A DNA stretch of 64,000 nucleotides from Variovorax paradoxus (GTDB lineage: Bacteria; Pseudomonadota; Gammaproteobacteria; Burkholderiales; Burkholderiaceae_C). Location of the stretch: the NCBI RefSeq assembly GCF_000834655.1, contig NZ_JXQQ01000084.1, forward strand, positions 62,001 to 126,000, written 5' to 3'. Below are positions 17,577 to 26,077 of the stretch, piece after piece (position 1 is the stretch's first letter; each line of letters opens with the position of its first letter). The notes beneath the pieces are model-generated. The model saw only the letters and a list, made by a program, of their open reading frames with translations. It was not told where the DNA came from and made no database searches. The translations under genes and the position numbers were made by a program.

Positions 17577-17762
17577 ATGACGAAGAAGCAAGACACCGAA
17601 GAACGCCCGCGAAGGGGCCGCCCGACATTGCCGGACGACGTGCGCGCAGTGCATGGTTCGGTCCGCCTGACGCGTGACCGCTGGGCCAAGTTGAGGCGGC
17701 TGGGCACGGCGTGGCTCAGCGGGGCGATCGATCGAGCGAAGGAGCAGGCGCCCAGGAAATGA
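17577..17762 (+). CDS. small ribbon-helix-helix-like protein
   Basis: A 61-aa basic protein. A charged N-terminal tail (KKQDTEERPRRGRPTLPDD) is followed by GSVRLTRDRWAKLRRLGTAW and a helix SGAIDRAKEQA. This beta-strand/helix/helix order is that of short Arc/CopG-like DNA binders. AGGAAGGAAG lies 6-15 nt before the ATG. No toxin partner is next to it. Function as a repressor is inference. Confidence 0.6.
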   Translation: MTKKQDTEERPRRGRPTLPDDVRAVHGSVRLTRDRWAKLRRLGTAWLSGAIDRAKEQAPRK

Positions 17763-17899
17763 ACGCCGCGTATCAGGGCGTGTTGCGGTCTCAGCGGAGG
17801 CCGCGATCTTCTGAGGCAATTCAGGCGGCTGGAACGATGCGCAAACATCGAACCAGCCTGACCACAACGTGCAACCACCTTTGAAAGAACCCGCACATC

Positions 17900-18234
17900 A
17901 TGGCTACCAGGAAGTCTAGCAAGCCCCCGACAAAGACCCCCACCGCTGCCAAGCCGATCGACACGACACCGCAGCCCCCGAAGAAAAGGACTTCCTCGAC
18001 GCCGAGCGGCGCGACGTGATCCGCATGGCATCGTACGAAGCGCTCGACTGGATCGCCATCCTCCAGTCGCTCTCCGAGTCCGACACCTTCGACCCGCCGA
18101 CGCTGGCCCGCCGGCTCCCCGACATCCTCAGGTGGCTCGATGAACTGAACGGCATCGTTCTTTCCGCCATCGACGACCCGAGCGACGAGACCGCCGCGCT
18201 GCGCCAGCGCCTGCGCCGAGGCGGCGCGACATGA
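17900..18234 (+). pseudogene. small gene apparently split by a frameshift
   Basis: ATG 17900 opens MATRKSSKPPTKTPTAAKPI and stops after 39 codons at TGA 18017-18019. A different frame reads protein-like sequence well before its first start codon: EEKDFLDAERRDVIRMASY, then EALDWIAILQSLSESDTF and a helical end to 18234. Joining the frames near 17963-17968 gives one protein of about 111 aa with a Lys/Pro/Thr-rich tail and a helical body. The second part has no ribosome site of its own (GTG 18016, ATG 18025). It may be a real mutation, a sequencing error or programmed slippage. Function unknown. Confidence 0.45.
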
Positions 18235-18449
18235 CGAGCCGGTAATGAATCGGGCCGCAGGGATCCTGCGGCCTTTCGCCGGCTCCTCGCGAACATAGGC
18301 TGACCCCGCATTGCTGAACGACGGTCGCTTCTTCGTGCCGCGGCGTCACATTTGGGAACGCATCTTCACCTTCGCGATGTGAGCGCGCGCCTGCCGCTGG
18401 GCGTTGAATGGTGCATCAGGGCTGTTTGTCGCCCGCTTCAGGAGATGAA

Positions 18450-18821
18450 ATGTTGAATCCCCGAACCGTTCTCAAGCTGGCCGCGGCTGGTGTCGTTGCC
18501 GCAGGTGCCTTGTTCGCCGGTGCATCGGCCAATGCGGAAACCCACTGGTCCGTTGGCGTCAACCTGCCGGGCGTCGTCGTGAGCACGCCGGCCCCCGTCT
18601 ACTATGAGCCAGCACCCGTCTACTCGCGGCCGGCGCCGACGTACTACCAGCCCCCGGCGCCCGTGTATTCCGCGCCCGCGCCTGTGTATTACGAACCGGG
18701 CTCCCGTTGGGAAGACCGGCGCGCGGAGCGTTGGGAAGAGCGCCGTGCAGAGCGCCGCGAATGGCGTCGCCGGCAGTGGGAGCGCGAGCAGCATCGCCGC
18801 TATTACGAAGATCGCGACTGA
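18450..18821 (+). CDS. secreted Pro/Tyr-repeat protein with Arg-rich tail
   Basis: A 123-aa protein with a clear signal peptide (LKLAAAGVVAAGALFAGASANA-ET, cleavage near 29). Next come short repeats of the form APVYYEPAPVYSRPAPTYYQ over residues 50-85, and then a charged helix EDRRAERWEERRAERREWRR. AGGAG lies 6 nt before ATG 18450; the earlier in-frame ATG at 18408 is not used. Such envelope proteins are common in Comamonadaceae and their job is unknown; binding to polyanions or the cell wall is possible. Confidence 0.8.
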   Translation: MLNPRTVLKLAAAGVVAAGALFAGASANAETHWSVGVNLPGVVVSTPAPVYYEPAPVYSRPAPTYYQPPAPVYSAPAPVYYEPGSRWEDRRAERWEERRAERREWRRRQWEREQHRRYYEDRD

Positions 18822-18830
18822 TCGTTCAGT

Positions 18831-19118
18831 TCACCTGCGCACATAGCTCTTCGCGCCGCTGTCGCTCAGGCAGTACCGGCCTCCGCGCGGGCCCGTGCAG
18901 ATGCGGCCGGAGCGGCACGCGCAATCTCCCGCGCTGGTTGCCTGCTGCGGCGCCAACAGGCCGCGCACCGCGCCGCCGTCTTGGGGGCCGGTGCAGACCT
19001 TTTTCGAGCCGCTGATCGATCCGTCATTGCAGACGAACAGCGCGCCCGCGCAGTCAGACACGCCGCCCTTGTCGCCCGAACGCGGGTAGTTGGTTTCGGC
19101 GTCGAATGCCGCGAGCAA
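18831..19118 (-). CDS. Cys-rich unknown protein ending in a PBCV-adaptor-like motif
   Basis: The last 95 codons read convincingly as protein: pairs of cysteines (SDCAGALFVCNDGS, KKVCTGPQDGG, CACRSGRICTGPRGG) and the end RYCLSDSGAKSYVRR. GPRGG-RY..S..SG.K.Y matches the short basic adaptor motif first named in PBCV-1 virus proteins and also found in bacteria. The true start is unclear: TTG 19118 is the best guess, as the frame upstream of it looks non-coding. Convergent with the gene before it. No function can be assigned. Confidence 0.4.
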   Translation of the reverse strand: MLAAFDAETNYPRSGDKGGVSDCAGALFVCNDGSISGSKKVCTGPQDGGAVRGLLAPQQATSAGDCACRSGRICTGPRGGRYCLSDSGAKSYVRR

Positions 19119-19298
19119 TCCACCGTGGGGCCTGCGGCTCTGCGTGGCGCTGGCGCTGTCCTGGCTGGTGGCGATCGGCCTCTTCGTCGTCCGGCGCTTG
19201 TAGGCACGCGCCCACGCGCAGGGTTTGCCTTCTCCCGCAAGCGCCGGCCAGGCGCGCGGCCAATGTAGAGGCCTACTTACCTCACGGAGACCCCGATC

Positions 19299-19376
19299 AT
19301 GAAAAGCATCATCCTTTGGCTCTGCGGCGTGCCGCTGATCGTGATCATCGGCTTGAAGGTCTTCGGCATTCTCTGA
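19299..19376 (+). CDS. 25-aa membrane miniprotein
   Basis: MKSIILWLCGVPLIVIIGLK then VFGIL: one hydrophobic helix with a positive N-terminus. ACGGAGA lies 9-15 nt before the ATG, and a terminator follows 66 bp later, giving a complete small transcription unit. Short MKSII-type single-helix proteins recur in Burkholderiales as far as I recall. Function unknown. Confidence 0.6.
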   Translation: MKSIILWLCGVPLIVIIGLKVFGIL

Positions 19377-19442
19377 CCACCAGAAACCCGAGACACGTTC
19401 GATCCCCGGTTCCTCCTCACGGCGCCTCCGTGCGCCGTTCAA

Positions 19443-19467
19443 GCGTCCCCCAGGGGGCGCTTTTTTT
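19443..19467 (+). terminator. Rho-independent terminator
   Basis: Stem GCGTCCC/GGGGCGC with a 4-nt loop, followed by seven T on the + strand. Ends the transcript of the 25-aa gene and faces the 3' end of plsC. Confidence 0.8.
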
Positions 19468-19484
19468 GTGTGCGGGCCGGTGCC

Positions 19485-20231
19485 TCAGTGGGTTTCGCGG
19501 CGAAGCTGCTGCACGTCTTCATGCAGCGACTGCGCCCAGGTGCGGCGCTCGCGGCCGTGCGAATCCTGCGGTTCGCCGAATCGCACGATGGCCAGCAAGG
19601 GTGGCGCGCGGAGGGTGTTCCACAGCGACGTGAGCAGGTTGTCGTCGTCGATGTAGCGCGGCGCCTGGCTGGTCTCGCCGGTGGCGGCATCGGCGAAGCG
19701 CAGCGCGGCGGGCAGCACCGGCGCGCCTGACGAGATCGCGGCCTGCAGCAAGTTGGCGTGGAAGGGCAGCAGCCCACGGCCATCGCTGGTGGTGCCTTCG
19801 GGGAACACCCCGATCAGGTCGCCCTCGCGCAGCGCCTCGGTCATGTGGTGCACCACGCGCAGCGCATCGCGCCGGCGTTCGCGCTCGATGTAGAGCGAGC
19901 CCGCGCCGGTGGAGAGCGTGCCGATCAGAGGCCAGTGCTTGACGCCCGACTTGGACACGAAGCGCACATGGCGTGCCGCGTGGATGGCGGTGATGTCGAG
20001 CCACGAAAGGTGGTTGCTGATGAGCAGCACCGGCCCCGCGGGCGGCGGTGTGCCCTGCACCTTGAGCGTGATGCCCATGATCTCGAGCATGCGGCGAGAC
20101 CACTCCTGAACGCGCGCATTGCGCTCGGCCTGCGTGAGGCCGGGAAAGGCGAAGCGGATCGTCCACCACCCGGCCAGCGCATGCCCCACCGCGTGCAGCA
20201 GGCGCCAGCAGGCCTTCAGCGAATGAACCAT
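19485..20231 (-). CDS. plsC: 1-acyl-sn-glycerol-3-phosphate acyltransferase
   Basis: A 248-aa membrane-bound acyltransferase that makes phosphatidic acid from lysophosphatidic acid. The catalytic H-x4-D motif is NHLSWLD (H74, D79), FVSKSGVKHWPLIG follows, and FPEGTTSDG is at 143-151. An N-terminal hydrophobic stretch anchors it. It lies 21 bp downstream of the dihydroorotase-like gene on the same strand and probably shares its transcript. The family also includes lyso-ornithine lipid acyltransferases, so the substrate is not certain. Confidence 0.88.
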   Translation of the reverse strand: MVHSLKACWRLLHAVGHALAGWWTIRFAFPGLTQAERNARVQEWSRRMLEIMGITLKVQGTPPPAGPVLLISNHLSWLDITAIHAARHVRFVSKSGVKHWPLIGTLSTGAGSLYIERERRRDALRVVHHMTEALREGDLIGVFPEGTTSDGRGLLPFHANLLQAAISSGAPVLPAALRFADAATGETSQAPRYIDDDNLLTSLWNTLRAPPLLAIVRFGEPQDSHGRERRTWAQSLHEDVQQLRRETH

Positions 20232-20252
20232 GGGAAGCGGGCTCTCTCTTTT

Positions 20253-21536
20253 TCAGCCGTGGACGACGCGGCCAGCAACCAGCGTGTGGCGCGCGCGGCC
20301 CTGCACCGGGTAGCCGGCGAACGGCGTGTGCTTGCCCTGGCTCTTGAGCGCATCGGGCTCGACCTGCCATTCGAGCGCCGGATCGAAGATGCAAAGGTCT
20401 GCGACGCCGCCTTCGGCGAGGCGTCCGATGCCGGTGCCCGCATCGGCGGCGGCCAGCAGACGCGCCGGCGCGGACGTGACGACCTCGATCGCCCGCGCGA
20501 TGCCAGCGCCGCTGCGCTCGCCCCACTGCAGCGCGAGCGGCAGCAGCAGCTCCAGGCCGGTGGCGCCGGGCTCGGCTTCGGCAAAAGGCAGCGTCTTGGC
20601 GTCGGCCTCGACCGGCGTGTGGTCGGACACCAGCGCGTCGATGGTGCCGTCGGCCAGGCCCGCCGAGAGCGCGTCGCGGTCGCCCTGCTGACGCAGCGGC
20701 GGGTTCAGGCGCGCGCGGCTGTCGAAGTAGCCGATGTCGGTGTCGGCCAGGTGCAGCGAGTTGATGCTGACGTCGCAGGTCAGCGGCAGCCCCTGGGCCT
20801 TTGCTGCGCGCACCAGCGCCACGCCCGCGGCGCTGGAGATGCGGCACAGGTGCACGCGCGCGCCGGTGCTCTTCATGAGCTCGACGATAGTGAAGATGGC
20901 AATCGTCTCGGCCGAGACGGGCACGCCCGAGAGGCCCAGCCGCGTGGCGAGCGGGCCGCTGGCGGCCACGCCCTTGCCGAGGTCGCGGTCCTGCGGACGC
21001 AGCCACACGGTGTAGCCGAAGGTGCTTGCGTAGAGCAGCGCGCGCTGCAGCACCTGGGTGTCGGCCAGCGGCACGTCGGCCTGGCTGAAGCCGATGCAGC
21101 CGGCCTCGGTGAGTTCGGCCATCTCGGTGAGCACGCCGCCGGCCAGGCCGCGCGTGAGCGCGCCGAGCGGAAAGAGGCGCGCGCACTGCAGCTTCTCGGC
21201 GCGGAACTTGAGCATCTCGACCAGGCCGGGCTCGTCGAGCACGGGGTCGGTGTCGGGCGGGCACACGAGGCTGGTCACGCCGCCCGCGATGGCCGCGGCC
21301 ATCTCGCTCTCCAGCATGCCTTCGTGCTCGTAGCCCGGTTCGCGCAGGCGCGCGGCGAGGTCCACGAGGCCGGGCGCAACGACGCAGCCCGCGGCATCGA
21401 TCGTGCGGTCTGCCTTGAAGCCGGCGGGTACGTTGCCGATGCCGGCGATCTTGCCGTCGGCGATGGCGATGTCTGTCTTCTTGTCGGTGCCCGATGCGGG
21501 GTCGATGACGCGGCCGTTGGTGATGAGGATGTTCAT
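20253..21536 (-). CDS. pyrX: dihydroorotase-like protein lacking the metal site
   Basis: A 427-aa amidohydrolase-fold protein of class I dihydroorotase type. The zinc motif expected as D-x-HVH-LREPG reads DLAARLREPG, so both histidines are gone. The later HxCH reads HLCR, and SDHAPH reads SDHTPV. This is the state of Pseudomonas PyrC' (PyrX), which is inactive as an enzyme but required for assembly of aspartate transcarbamoylase. It follows pyrB in the same operon, as in Pseudomonas. ATG 21536 (MNILITNGRVIDPASG) is the family start. A catalytic pyrC must lie elsewhere. Confidence 0.9.
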   Translation of the reverse strand: MNILITNGRVIDPASGTDKKTDIAIADGKIAGIGNVPAGFKADRTIDAAGCVVAPGLVDLAARLREPGYEHEGMLESEMAAAIAGGVTSLVCPPDTDPVLDEPGLVEMLKFRAEKLQCARLFPLGALTRGLAGGVLTEMAELTEAGCIGFSQADVPLADTQVLQRALLYASTFGYTVWLRPQDRDLGKGVAASGPLATRLGLSGVPVSAETIAIFTIVELMKSTGARVHLCRISSAAGVALVRAAKAQGLPLTCDVSINSLHLADTDIGYFDSRARLNPPLRQQGDRDALSAGLADGTIDALVSDHTPVEADAKTLPFAEAEPGATGLELLLPLALQWGERSGAGIARAIEVVTSAPARLLAAADAGTGIGRLAEGGVADLCIFDPALEWQVEPDALKSQGKHTPFAGYPVQGRARHTLVAGRVVHG

Positions 21537-21572
21537 GCGTCTGTACTTCCGGTGGCCGTCAGGGCCTTTTCG

Positions 21573-21668
21573 GGGAACACCGTGGAACCGGCTTCGCCGG
21601 GCCACTGGTGTTGCCCCCGGTAGGGGGTTGGCGAAGCGACACGAAGTGCGCGAAGACTGGGAGCGAGC
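21573..21668 (-). repeat. stop-linked intergenic repeat, copy 1
   Basis: Starts 7 nt after the pyrB stop. Read in the pyrB direction: GCTCGCTCCCAGTCTTCGCG, CACTTCGTGTCGCTTCGCCA, a hairpin CCCCCTACCGGGGG, then a second hairpin around CCGGCGAAGCCGG and CCACGGTGTT. Confidence 0.85.
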
Positions 21669-21675
21669 AACATGT

Positions 21676-22638
21676 CTAGGCTTCGTTTCCTGCCACGATG
21701 CTCATCACCGCCATGCGCACCGCGATGCCGAAAGTGACCTGCGGAAGGATCACGCTCTGCTTGCCGTCGACCACGGCGGAGTCGATTTCCACGCCGCGGT
21801 TGATCGGCCCCGGGTGCATCACGATGGCATCCGACTTGGCCAGCTGCAGCTTCTCGGGCGTGAGCCCGTAGGTCTTGAAGAACTCCTGCGACGAGGGCAG
21901 CAGCGCGCCGCTCATGCGTTCGTTCTGCAGGCGCAGCATGATGATCACGTCGCAGTCCTTGATGCCCTCTTCGAGCGTGTGGCACACGCGCACGCCCATG
22001 CCGGCCATGTCGTTGGGCACCAGCGTCTTGGGGCCGACCACCCGCACTTCGGCGCAGCCGAGCGTGGTGAGCGCGTGGATGTCGGAGCGCGCCACGCGCG
22101 AGTGCAGCACGTCGCCGACGATCGCGACCGTGAGGTTCGCGAAGTCTTTCTTGTAGTGGCGGATCGTGTACATGTCGAGCAGCCCCTGCGTGGGGTGCGC
22201 GTGGCGGCCGTCGCCGGCGTTCACCACGTGCACGTGCGGTGCCACGTGCTGCGCGATCAGGTAAGGCGCGCCCGATTCGCTGTGGCGCACCACGAAGAGG
22301 TCGGCCGCCATCGCGCTCAGGTTGGCGATGGTGTCCAGGAGCGACTCGCCCTTGGTGGCCGAGGAGCGCGCGATGTCCAGGTTGATGACGTCGGCACTCA
22401 GGCGCTTGGCCGCGATCTCGAAGGTGGTGCGGGTGCGCGTCGAGTTCTCGAAGAACAGGTTGAACACGCTCTTGCCGCGCAGGAGCGGCACCTTCTTCAC
22501 TTCGCGGTCGCTCACGCTGGTGAAGTTGGCGGCAGTGTCGAGGATGTGCGTGACGATGTCCTTGGGCAGCCCCTCGATCGACAGCAGGTGGATGAGTTCG
22601 CCGTGCTTGTTGAGCTGTGGATTTCGCTTGTAGAGCAT
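21676..22638 (-). CDS. pyrB: aspartate carbamoyltransferase catalytic subunit
   Basis: A 320-aa enzyme forming carbamoyl-aspartate in pyrimidine synthesis. STRTRTTFE (carbamoyl-phosphate site), HPTQGLLD, and [12 protein letters not shown] are all intact. ATG 22638 ([14 protein letters not shown]) matches the family start; the upstream frame is repeat sequence. Situated between pyrR and pyrX; the complex PyrB-PyrX is expected. Confidence 0.96.
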   Translation of the reverse strand: MLYKRNPQLNKHGELIHLLSIEGLPKDIVTHILDTAANFTSVSDREVKKVPLLRGKSVFNLFFENSTRTRTTFEIAAKRLSADVINLDIARSSATKGESLLDTIANLSAMAADLFVVRHSESGAPYLIAQHVAPHVHVVNAGDGRHAHPTQGLLDMYTIRHYKKDFANLTVAIVGDVLHSRVARSDIHALTTLGCAEVRVVGPKTLVPNDMAGMGVRVCHTLEEGIKDCDVIIMLRLQNERMSGALLPSSQEFFKTYGLTPEKLQLAKSDAIVMHPGPINRGVEIDSAVVDGKQSVILPQVTFGIAVRMAVMSIVAGNEA

Positions 22639-22643
22639 TACTT

Positions 22644-22724
22644 GCAGGCCTCCCGCCGGGCCGCCCCAAGGCAGGCCTGCGCCCCCTCGGGGGGCAGTGA
22701 ATACACGAAGTGATGAACGTGGGG
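22644..22724 (-). repeat. variant of the stop-linked repeat
   Basis: Begins 2 nt after the pyrR stop and has the same order of parts in the gene direction (CCCCCACG, ACTTCGTGT, a C/G hairpin GCCCCCCGAGGGGGC, GGCCCGGCGGG), but the sequence between differs. Looks like a shorter sub-family. Confidence 0.6.
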
Positions 22725-22726
22725 GT

Positions 22727-23227
22727 TCACTTGTTCTCCTCCACCTTGAGGCTGAAGGCGCCGTCGTCGGCGCGGGCGAGCGCGAGGAGTTGCGTGTCCG
22801 GGAGCGTGAGCCTGGCAGCGGCGAAATCGGCCGCCACCGGCAGTTCGCGTCCACCGCGATCGACCAGCACCGCGAGCCGCACGCAGGCGGGACGGCCGAA
22901 GTCGAACAGCTCGTTGAGCACCGCGCGGATGGTGCGGCCGGTGTAGAGCACGTCGTCCAGAAGCAGCACGTCGGTGCCGTTCACGTCGAAGGGGAGCGAA
23001 GTCTGCGCGCTCGCCGAGAGGCCGCGGCGCGCGAAGTCGTCGCGGTGCATGGCCGACGAAATGACGCCGGGCGCACCGGGCAGGCCCAGGTCTTTCTGCA
23101 GCCGCTCGACCAGCCAGGCGCCGCCGGAGGTGATGCCGACCAGTTTGGTTTCAGGGCGCAGCAGCGCCTTCACGCCGGCCAGGAGATCGAGATACAACAA
23201 CTCCGCGTCGGGAACGACAGGGCTCAC
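22727..23227 (-). CDS. pyrR: PyrR bifunctional regulator/uracil phosphoribosyltransferase
   Basis: A 166-aa phosphoribosyltransferase-fold protein. The PRPP loop reads [16 protein letters not shown]. In Gram-positives PyrR attenuates pyr transcription; in Pseudomonas and relatives it is linked to pyrB control. GTG 23227 is chosen: GGAG lies about 9 nt upstream, and the longer frame runs back through repeat copy 2. Order pyrR-pyrB-pyrX. Upstream ruvX is on the same strand. Confidence 0.9.
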   Translation of the reverse strand: MSPVVPDAELLYLDLLAGVKALLRPETKLVGITSGGAWLVERLQKDLGLPGAPGVISSAMHRDDFARRGLSASAQTSLPFDVNGTDVLLLDDVLYTGRTIRAVLNELFDFGRPACVRLAVLVDRGGRELPVAADFAAARLTLPDTQLLALARADDGAFSLKVEENK

Positions 23228-23267
23228 GATGATTGCTCCAGGAAAAGGCAAGGGGAAAGAAAAGTTC

Positions 23268-23365
23268 GGGAAACGCCGTGGAACCGGCTTTGCCGGGCCA
23301 CAGGTGTTGCTCCCGGTGAGGGGGAAGGAGAAGCGACACAAAGTGCGCCAAGCCTGGGGGAGCGC
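23268..23365 (-). repeat. stop-linked intergenic repeat, copy 2
   Basis: Starts 4 nt after the ruvX stop, same orientation relative to the gene as copy 1. Hairpin arms are weaker here (CCCCCTCACCGGGAG), while the CCGGCAAAGCCGG hairpin is kept. Confidence 0.8.
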
Positions 23366-23369
23366 TTCA

Positions 23370-23795
23370 TCATTGGAGACTCCTCAAAAATTGCTCCAGG
23401 ATGATGCAGGCGGAGGCGGCATCGGCATCTTTTGCGCCGGACGCCAGTGCCTCGGTCGTGCTGTAGCGCTCGTCGACCTCGAACACCTGCAGGTTGAATC
23501 GGCCCCGCAGCTGGCGCGCGAACTTCTGCGCGCGGCGGGTGTTCTCGTGCGGGGCGCCATCGGGGTGATAGGGCACGCCGATCACGAGCGCGTCGGGCTG
23601 CCACTCCTTGATGCGCGCCTCGACCTGGGCGAAGCGGGCATCGCCCTCGGCCTTGATGGTGGCCTGCGGCGTGGCCGTTCGAAGCAGCCTGTTGCCGCTG
23701 GCCACGCCCGTGCGCTTCAGGCCGAAGTCGAAGGCCAGGAAGGTCTGGAAGTGGGACGGGACGGGAACAGATGAGGACGCAGCACTGTCGGACAT
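23370..23795 (-). CDS. ruvX: Holliday junction resolvase-like protein RuvX (YqgF)
   Basis: A 141-aa RNase H-fold protein. FLAFDFGLKRTGVA holds the first acidic residue, VIGVPYHPDG the middle strand, and FEVDERYSTTEA plus DADAASACIILEQFL the C-terminal catalytic part. The family takes part in processing of 16S pre-rRNA and possibly recombination. ATG 23795 gives the usual length. yqgE and ruvX adjacency is conserved in proteobacteria. Confidence 0.9.
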   Translation of the reverse strand: MSDSAASSSVPVPSHFQTFLAFDFGLKRTGVASGNRLLRTATPQATIKAEGDARFAQVEARIKEWQPDALVIGVPYHPDGAPHENTRRAQKFARQLRGRFNLQVFEVDERYSTTEALASGAKDADAASACIILEQFLRSLQ

Positions 23796-23839
23796 CGCCG
23801 GTCCACTCACAGGGGGCCGCCGCGCACGGCCGCCCGAAG

Positions 23840-23908
23840 CGGCCGGCCCGCCCCCGGTAGGGGGGTGGCGAAGCGACACGAAGTGCGCGAAGACTGGGGG
23901 CGAGCCGA
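23840..23908 (-). repeat. stop-linked intergenic repeat, copy 3 (short)
   Basis: Starts 6 nt after the yqgE stop. Contains the CACTTCGTGTCGCTTCGCCA block and the CCCCCTACCGGGGG hairpin; the distal half is degraded or cut off by the ruvX start. Confidence 0.75.
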
Positions 23909-23913
23909 GGTCA

Positions 23914-24513
23914 TCATGCGTGTCCGGCGTCGGGGGAGAGCTTCCAGGCTTCCAGGCCCAGCAGCAGGAGCGCCCGGTCGTAGCGCTGCTCGATCGGCGT
24001 ATCGAAGATCACCGCCGGGTCGGCCAGCACGGTGAGCCAGCTGTTCTCGGCCAGCTCGGACTCCAGCTGGCCCTCGCCCCAGGCGGCGTAGCCCAGCGAA
24101 ACCAGCACCTTGCGGGGGCCGGCGCCGGTGGCCAGGGCCTCCAGCACGTCCTTGGAGGTGGTCATCTCCAGCCCGCCGGGGATGGTCATCGTCGAGGCGT
24201 AGACCGATTCCTCGGGCTTCTCGGCCTGGGTGAAGACCGGCTCGTGCAGCACGAAGCCGCGCTCGGTCTGCACCGGGCCGCCCTGGAAGACCGGGGCGTC
24301 GCCCAGCTCGGGGCGGGCCAGGTGCAGCTCGATCTTCTCGAACAGCACCTTCAGGTTGATGTCGCTGGGTTTGTTGATCACCAGGCCGAGCGCACCGCGC
24401 TCGCTGTGTTCGCAGAGGTACACGACGCTGCGGTTGAAAGTTTTGTCTTCCATCCCGGGCATCGCTATCAAAAAGTGATGCGTGAGGTTCATCGGGGCAG
24501 AATCGGCAGCCAT
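23914..24513 (-). CDS. yqgE: YqgE (UPF0301/DUF179) protein
   Basis: A 199-aa protein matching E. coli YqgE along its length: NLTHHFLIAMPGM, RSVVYLCEHSERGALGLVINKP, VFQGGPVQTERGFVLH, MTTSKDVLEALA, SLGYAAWGEGQLE and the C-terminal AGHA. Function is not established. ATG 24513 keeps eight residues before the conserved NLTHHFL, as in other Burkholderiales; ATG 24492 is the alternative. It is divergent from the photolyase, with the two start codons touching. Confidence 0.9.
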   Translation of the reverse strand: MAADSAPMNLTHHFLIAMPGMEDKTFNRSVVYLCEHSERGALGLVINKPSDINLKVLFEKIELHLARPELGDAPVFQGGPVQTERGFVLHEPVFTQAEKPEESVYASTMTIPGGLEMTTSKDVLEALATGAGPRKVLVSLGYAAWGEGQLESELAENSWLTVLADPAVIFDTPIEQRYDRALLLLGLEAWKLSPDAGHA

Positions 24514-26022
24514 ATGCCACCCATTTTACTGGCCGTCGACAAGACCTACCCCAAGGGGCTCATGTGGTTCCGCCGCGACCTGCGCGTGGACGACAACGCA
24601 GCCCTCTATCGCGCGCTGCGGGCCTGCCGCCAGCTCGTCTGCGTTTTCGTGTTCGACAAGGCGATCCTGGAGGGGCTGCCCAGCGCCGACCGGCGCGTCG
24701 AATTCATCCGCGAATCGCTGCTGGAACTGCAGGCCGAACTGGACGCCTTGGGCGGCGGGCTGATCGTGCGGCACTCCCACGCGGTGCAGGAAATCCCCGC
24801 GCTCGCGAGCGACCTGGACGTGCAGGCCGTGTTCGCCAACCGCGACGACGAGCCCGATGCGCTGGAGCGCGACGCCAAGGTGCTCGGCGCGCTGGCCAAC
24901 GCCGGCATCGCCTTCCACACCTACAAGGACTCGACCGTCTTCGACCGCGACGAGGTCATGACCAAGACCGGCCAGCCCTACACGGTGTTCACGCCCTACA
25001 AGCGGGCGTGGCTTGCGAAGGTGGACTCGTTCTTCCTCAAGTCCTACCCCGTGCGAAGCCACGCCGAGGCGCTGGTGCCGCCGCCTCAGGCCTACCGGGA
25101 GCCGATGCTGTCGCTGGGCGAGCTCGGCTTCGAGAAGACCAACCTGGGCACGCTGGAGATCCCGACCGGCTCGCTCGGGGCCGGCGTGCTGTTCGAGGAT
25201 TTCTTCGAGCGCATCGACCGCTACGAAGAAGCGCGCAACTTCCCCGCCGTGCGCGGCCCCAGCTACATGGGGGTGCACCTGCGCTTCGGCACGGTGTCGA
25301 TCCGGCAGGTGGCGAGCGTGGCGCACCAGCTCTCGCTGCAGGGCAACCCGGGCGCGGCGACGTGGCTGAGCGAGCTGATCTGGCGGGACTTCTACTTCCA
25401 GATCCTCATGCACTTCCCGCACGTGCACACGGACGGCGAATCGAAGAGCTTTCGCCCCGAGTACGACAAGATCCAGTGGCACCACGGCAAGCACGCCGAC
25501 CAGCTCTTCGACGCCTGGTGCGAGGGCCGCACCGGCTACCCGCTGGTCGATGCCGCGATGCTGCAGATCAACCAGAGCGGCTACATGCACAACCGGCTGC
25601 GCATGGTGGTGGCGAGCTTTCTCTGCAAGGACCTGGGGCTGGACTGGCGCCGCGGCGAGCGCTATTTCGCAGTGCACCTGAACGACTTCGAGCTGGCCTC
25701 CAACAACGGCGGCTGGCAGTGGGCGAGTTCGAGCGGGTGCGACGCACAGCCCTACTTCCGCATCTTCAACCCGGTGACGCAGAGCGAGCGCTTCGACCCC
25801 GAGGGCAAGTTCATCCGCCGCTACCTGCCGCAGCTGGCGGGGCTGTCGAACGCCGCCATTCACGCGCCGTGGATGGCGTCGCCGGTGGAGCTGGAGGCCG
25901 CGGGCATCAAGCTCGGCGAGACCTACCCCGCGCCCGTGGTGGACCATGCCGAGGCGCGCGAGAAGACGCTGCAGCGCTACGGCGTGGCGCGGGCCAAGGC
26001 GCTGCAGGGCGGTGGGCGCTAG
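24514..26022 (+). CDS. phr: deoxyribodipyrimidine photo-lyase
   Basis: A 502-aa class I CPD photolyase/cryptochrome that repairs UV cyclobutane dimers with blue light. The N-terminal antenna domain opens LMWFRRDLRVDDNAALYRAL. The FAD domain carries TWLSELIWRDFYFQIL, DAAMLQINQSGYMHNRLRM, and the C-terminal NDFELASNNGGWQWASSSG with DAQPYFRIFNP. ATG 24514 leaves about 16 residues before the first strand; ATG 24562 is the shorter option. No clear ribosome site is seen for either. Confidence 0.95.
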   Translation: MPPILLAVDKTYPKGLMWFRRDLRVDDNAALYRALRACRQLVCVFVFDKAILEGLPSADRRVEFIRESLLELQAELDALGGGLIVRHSHAVQEIPALASDLDVQAVFANRDDEPDALERDAKVLGALANAGIAFHTYKDSTVFDRDEVMTKTGQPYTVFTPYKRAWLAKVDSFFLKSYPVRSHAEALVPPPQAYREPMLSLGELGFEKTNLGTLEIPTGSLGAGVLFEDFFERIDRYEEARNFPAVRGPSYMGVHLRFGTVSIRQVASVAHQLSLQGNPGAATWLSELIWRDFYFQILMHFPHVHTDGESKSFRPEYDKIQWHHGKHADQLFDAWCEGRTGYPLVDAAMLQINQSGYMHNRLRMVVASFLCKDLGLDWRRGERYFAVHLNDFELASNNGGWQWASSSGCDAQPYFRIFNPVTQSERFDPEGKFIRRYLPQLAGLSNAAIHAPWMASPVELEAAGIKLGETYPAPVVDHAEAREKTLQRYGVARAKALQGGGR

Positions 26023-26077
26023 GCGCGGCGCGCAACCTATTGTGTTATTGGCATAACAAGTTGCCCTCGCTACGATC

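Noticed and set aside
19758-21623. 621-codon + strand frame opposite pyrX and plsC
   Set aside because: Low-complexity Ala/Arg/His reading with no motif; the minus strand genes are certain.
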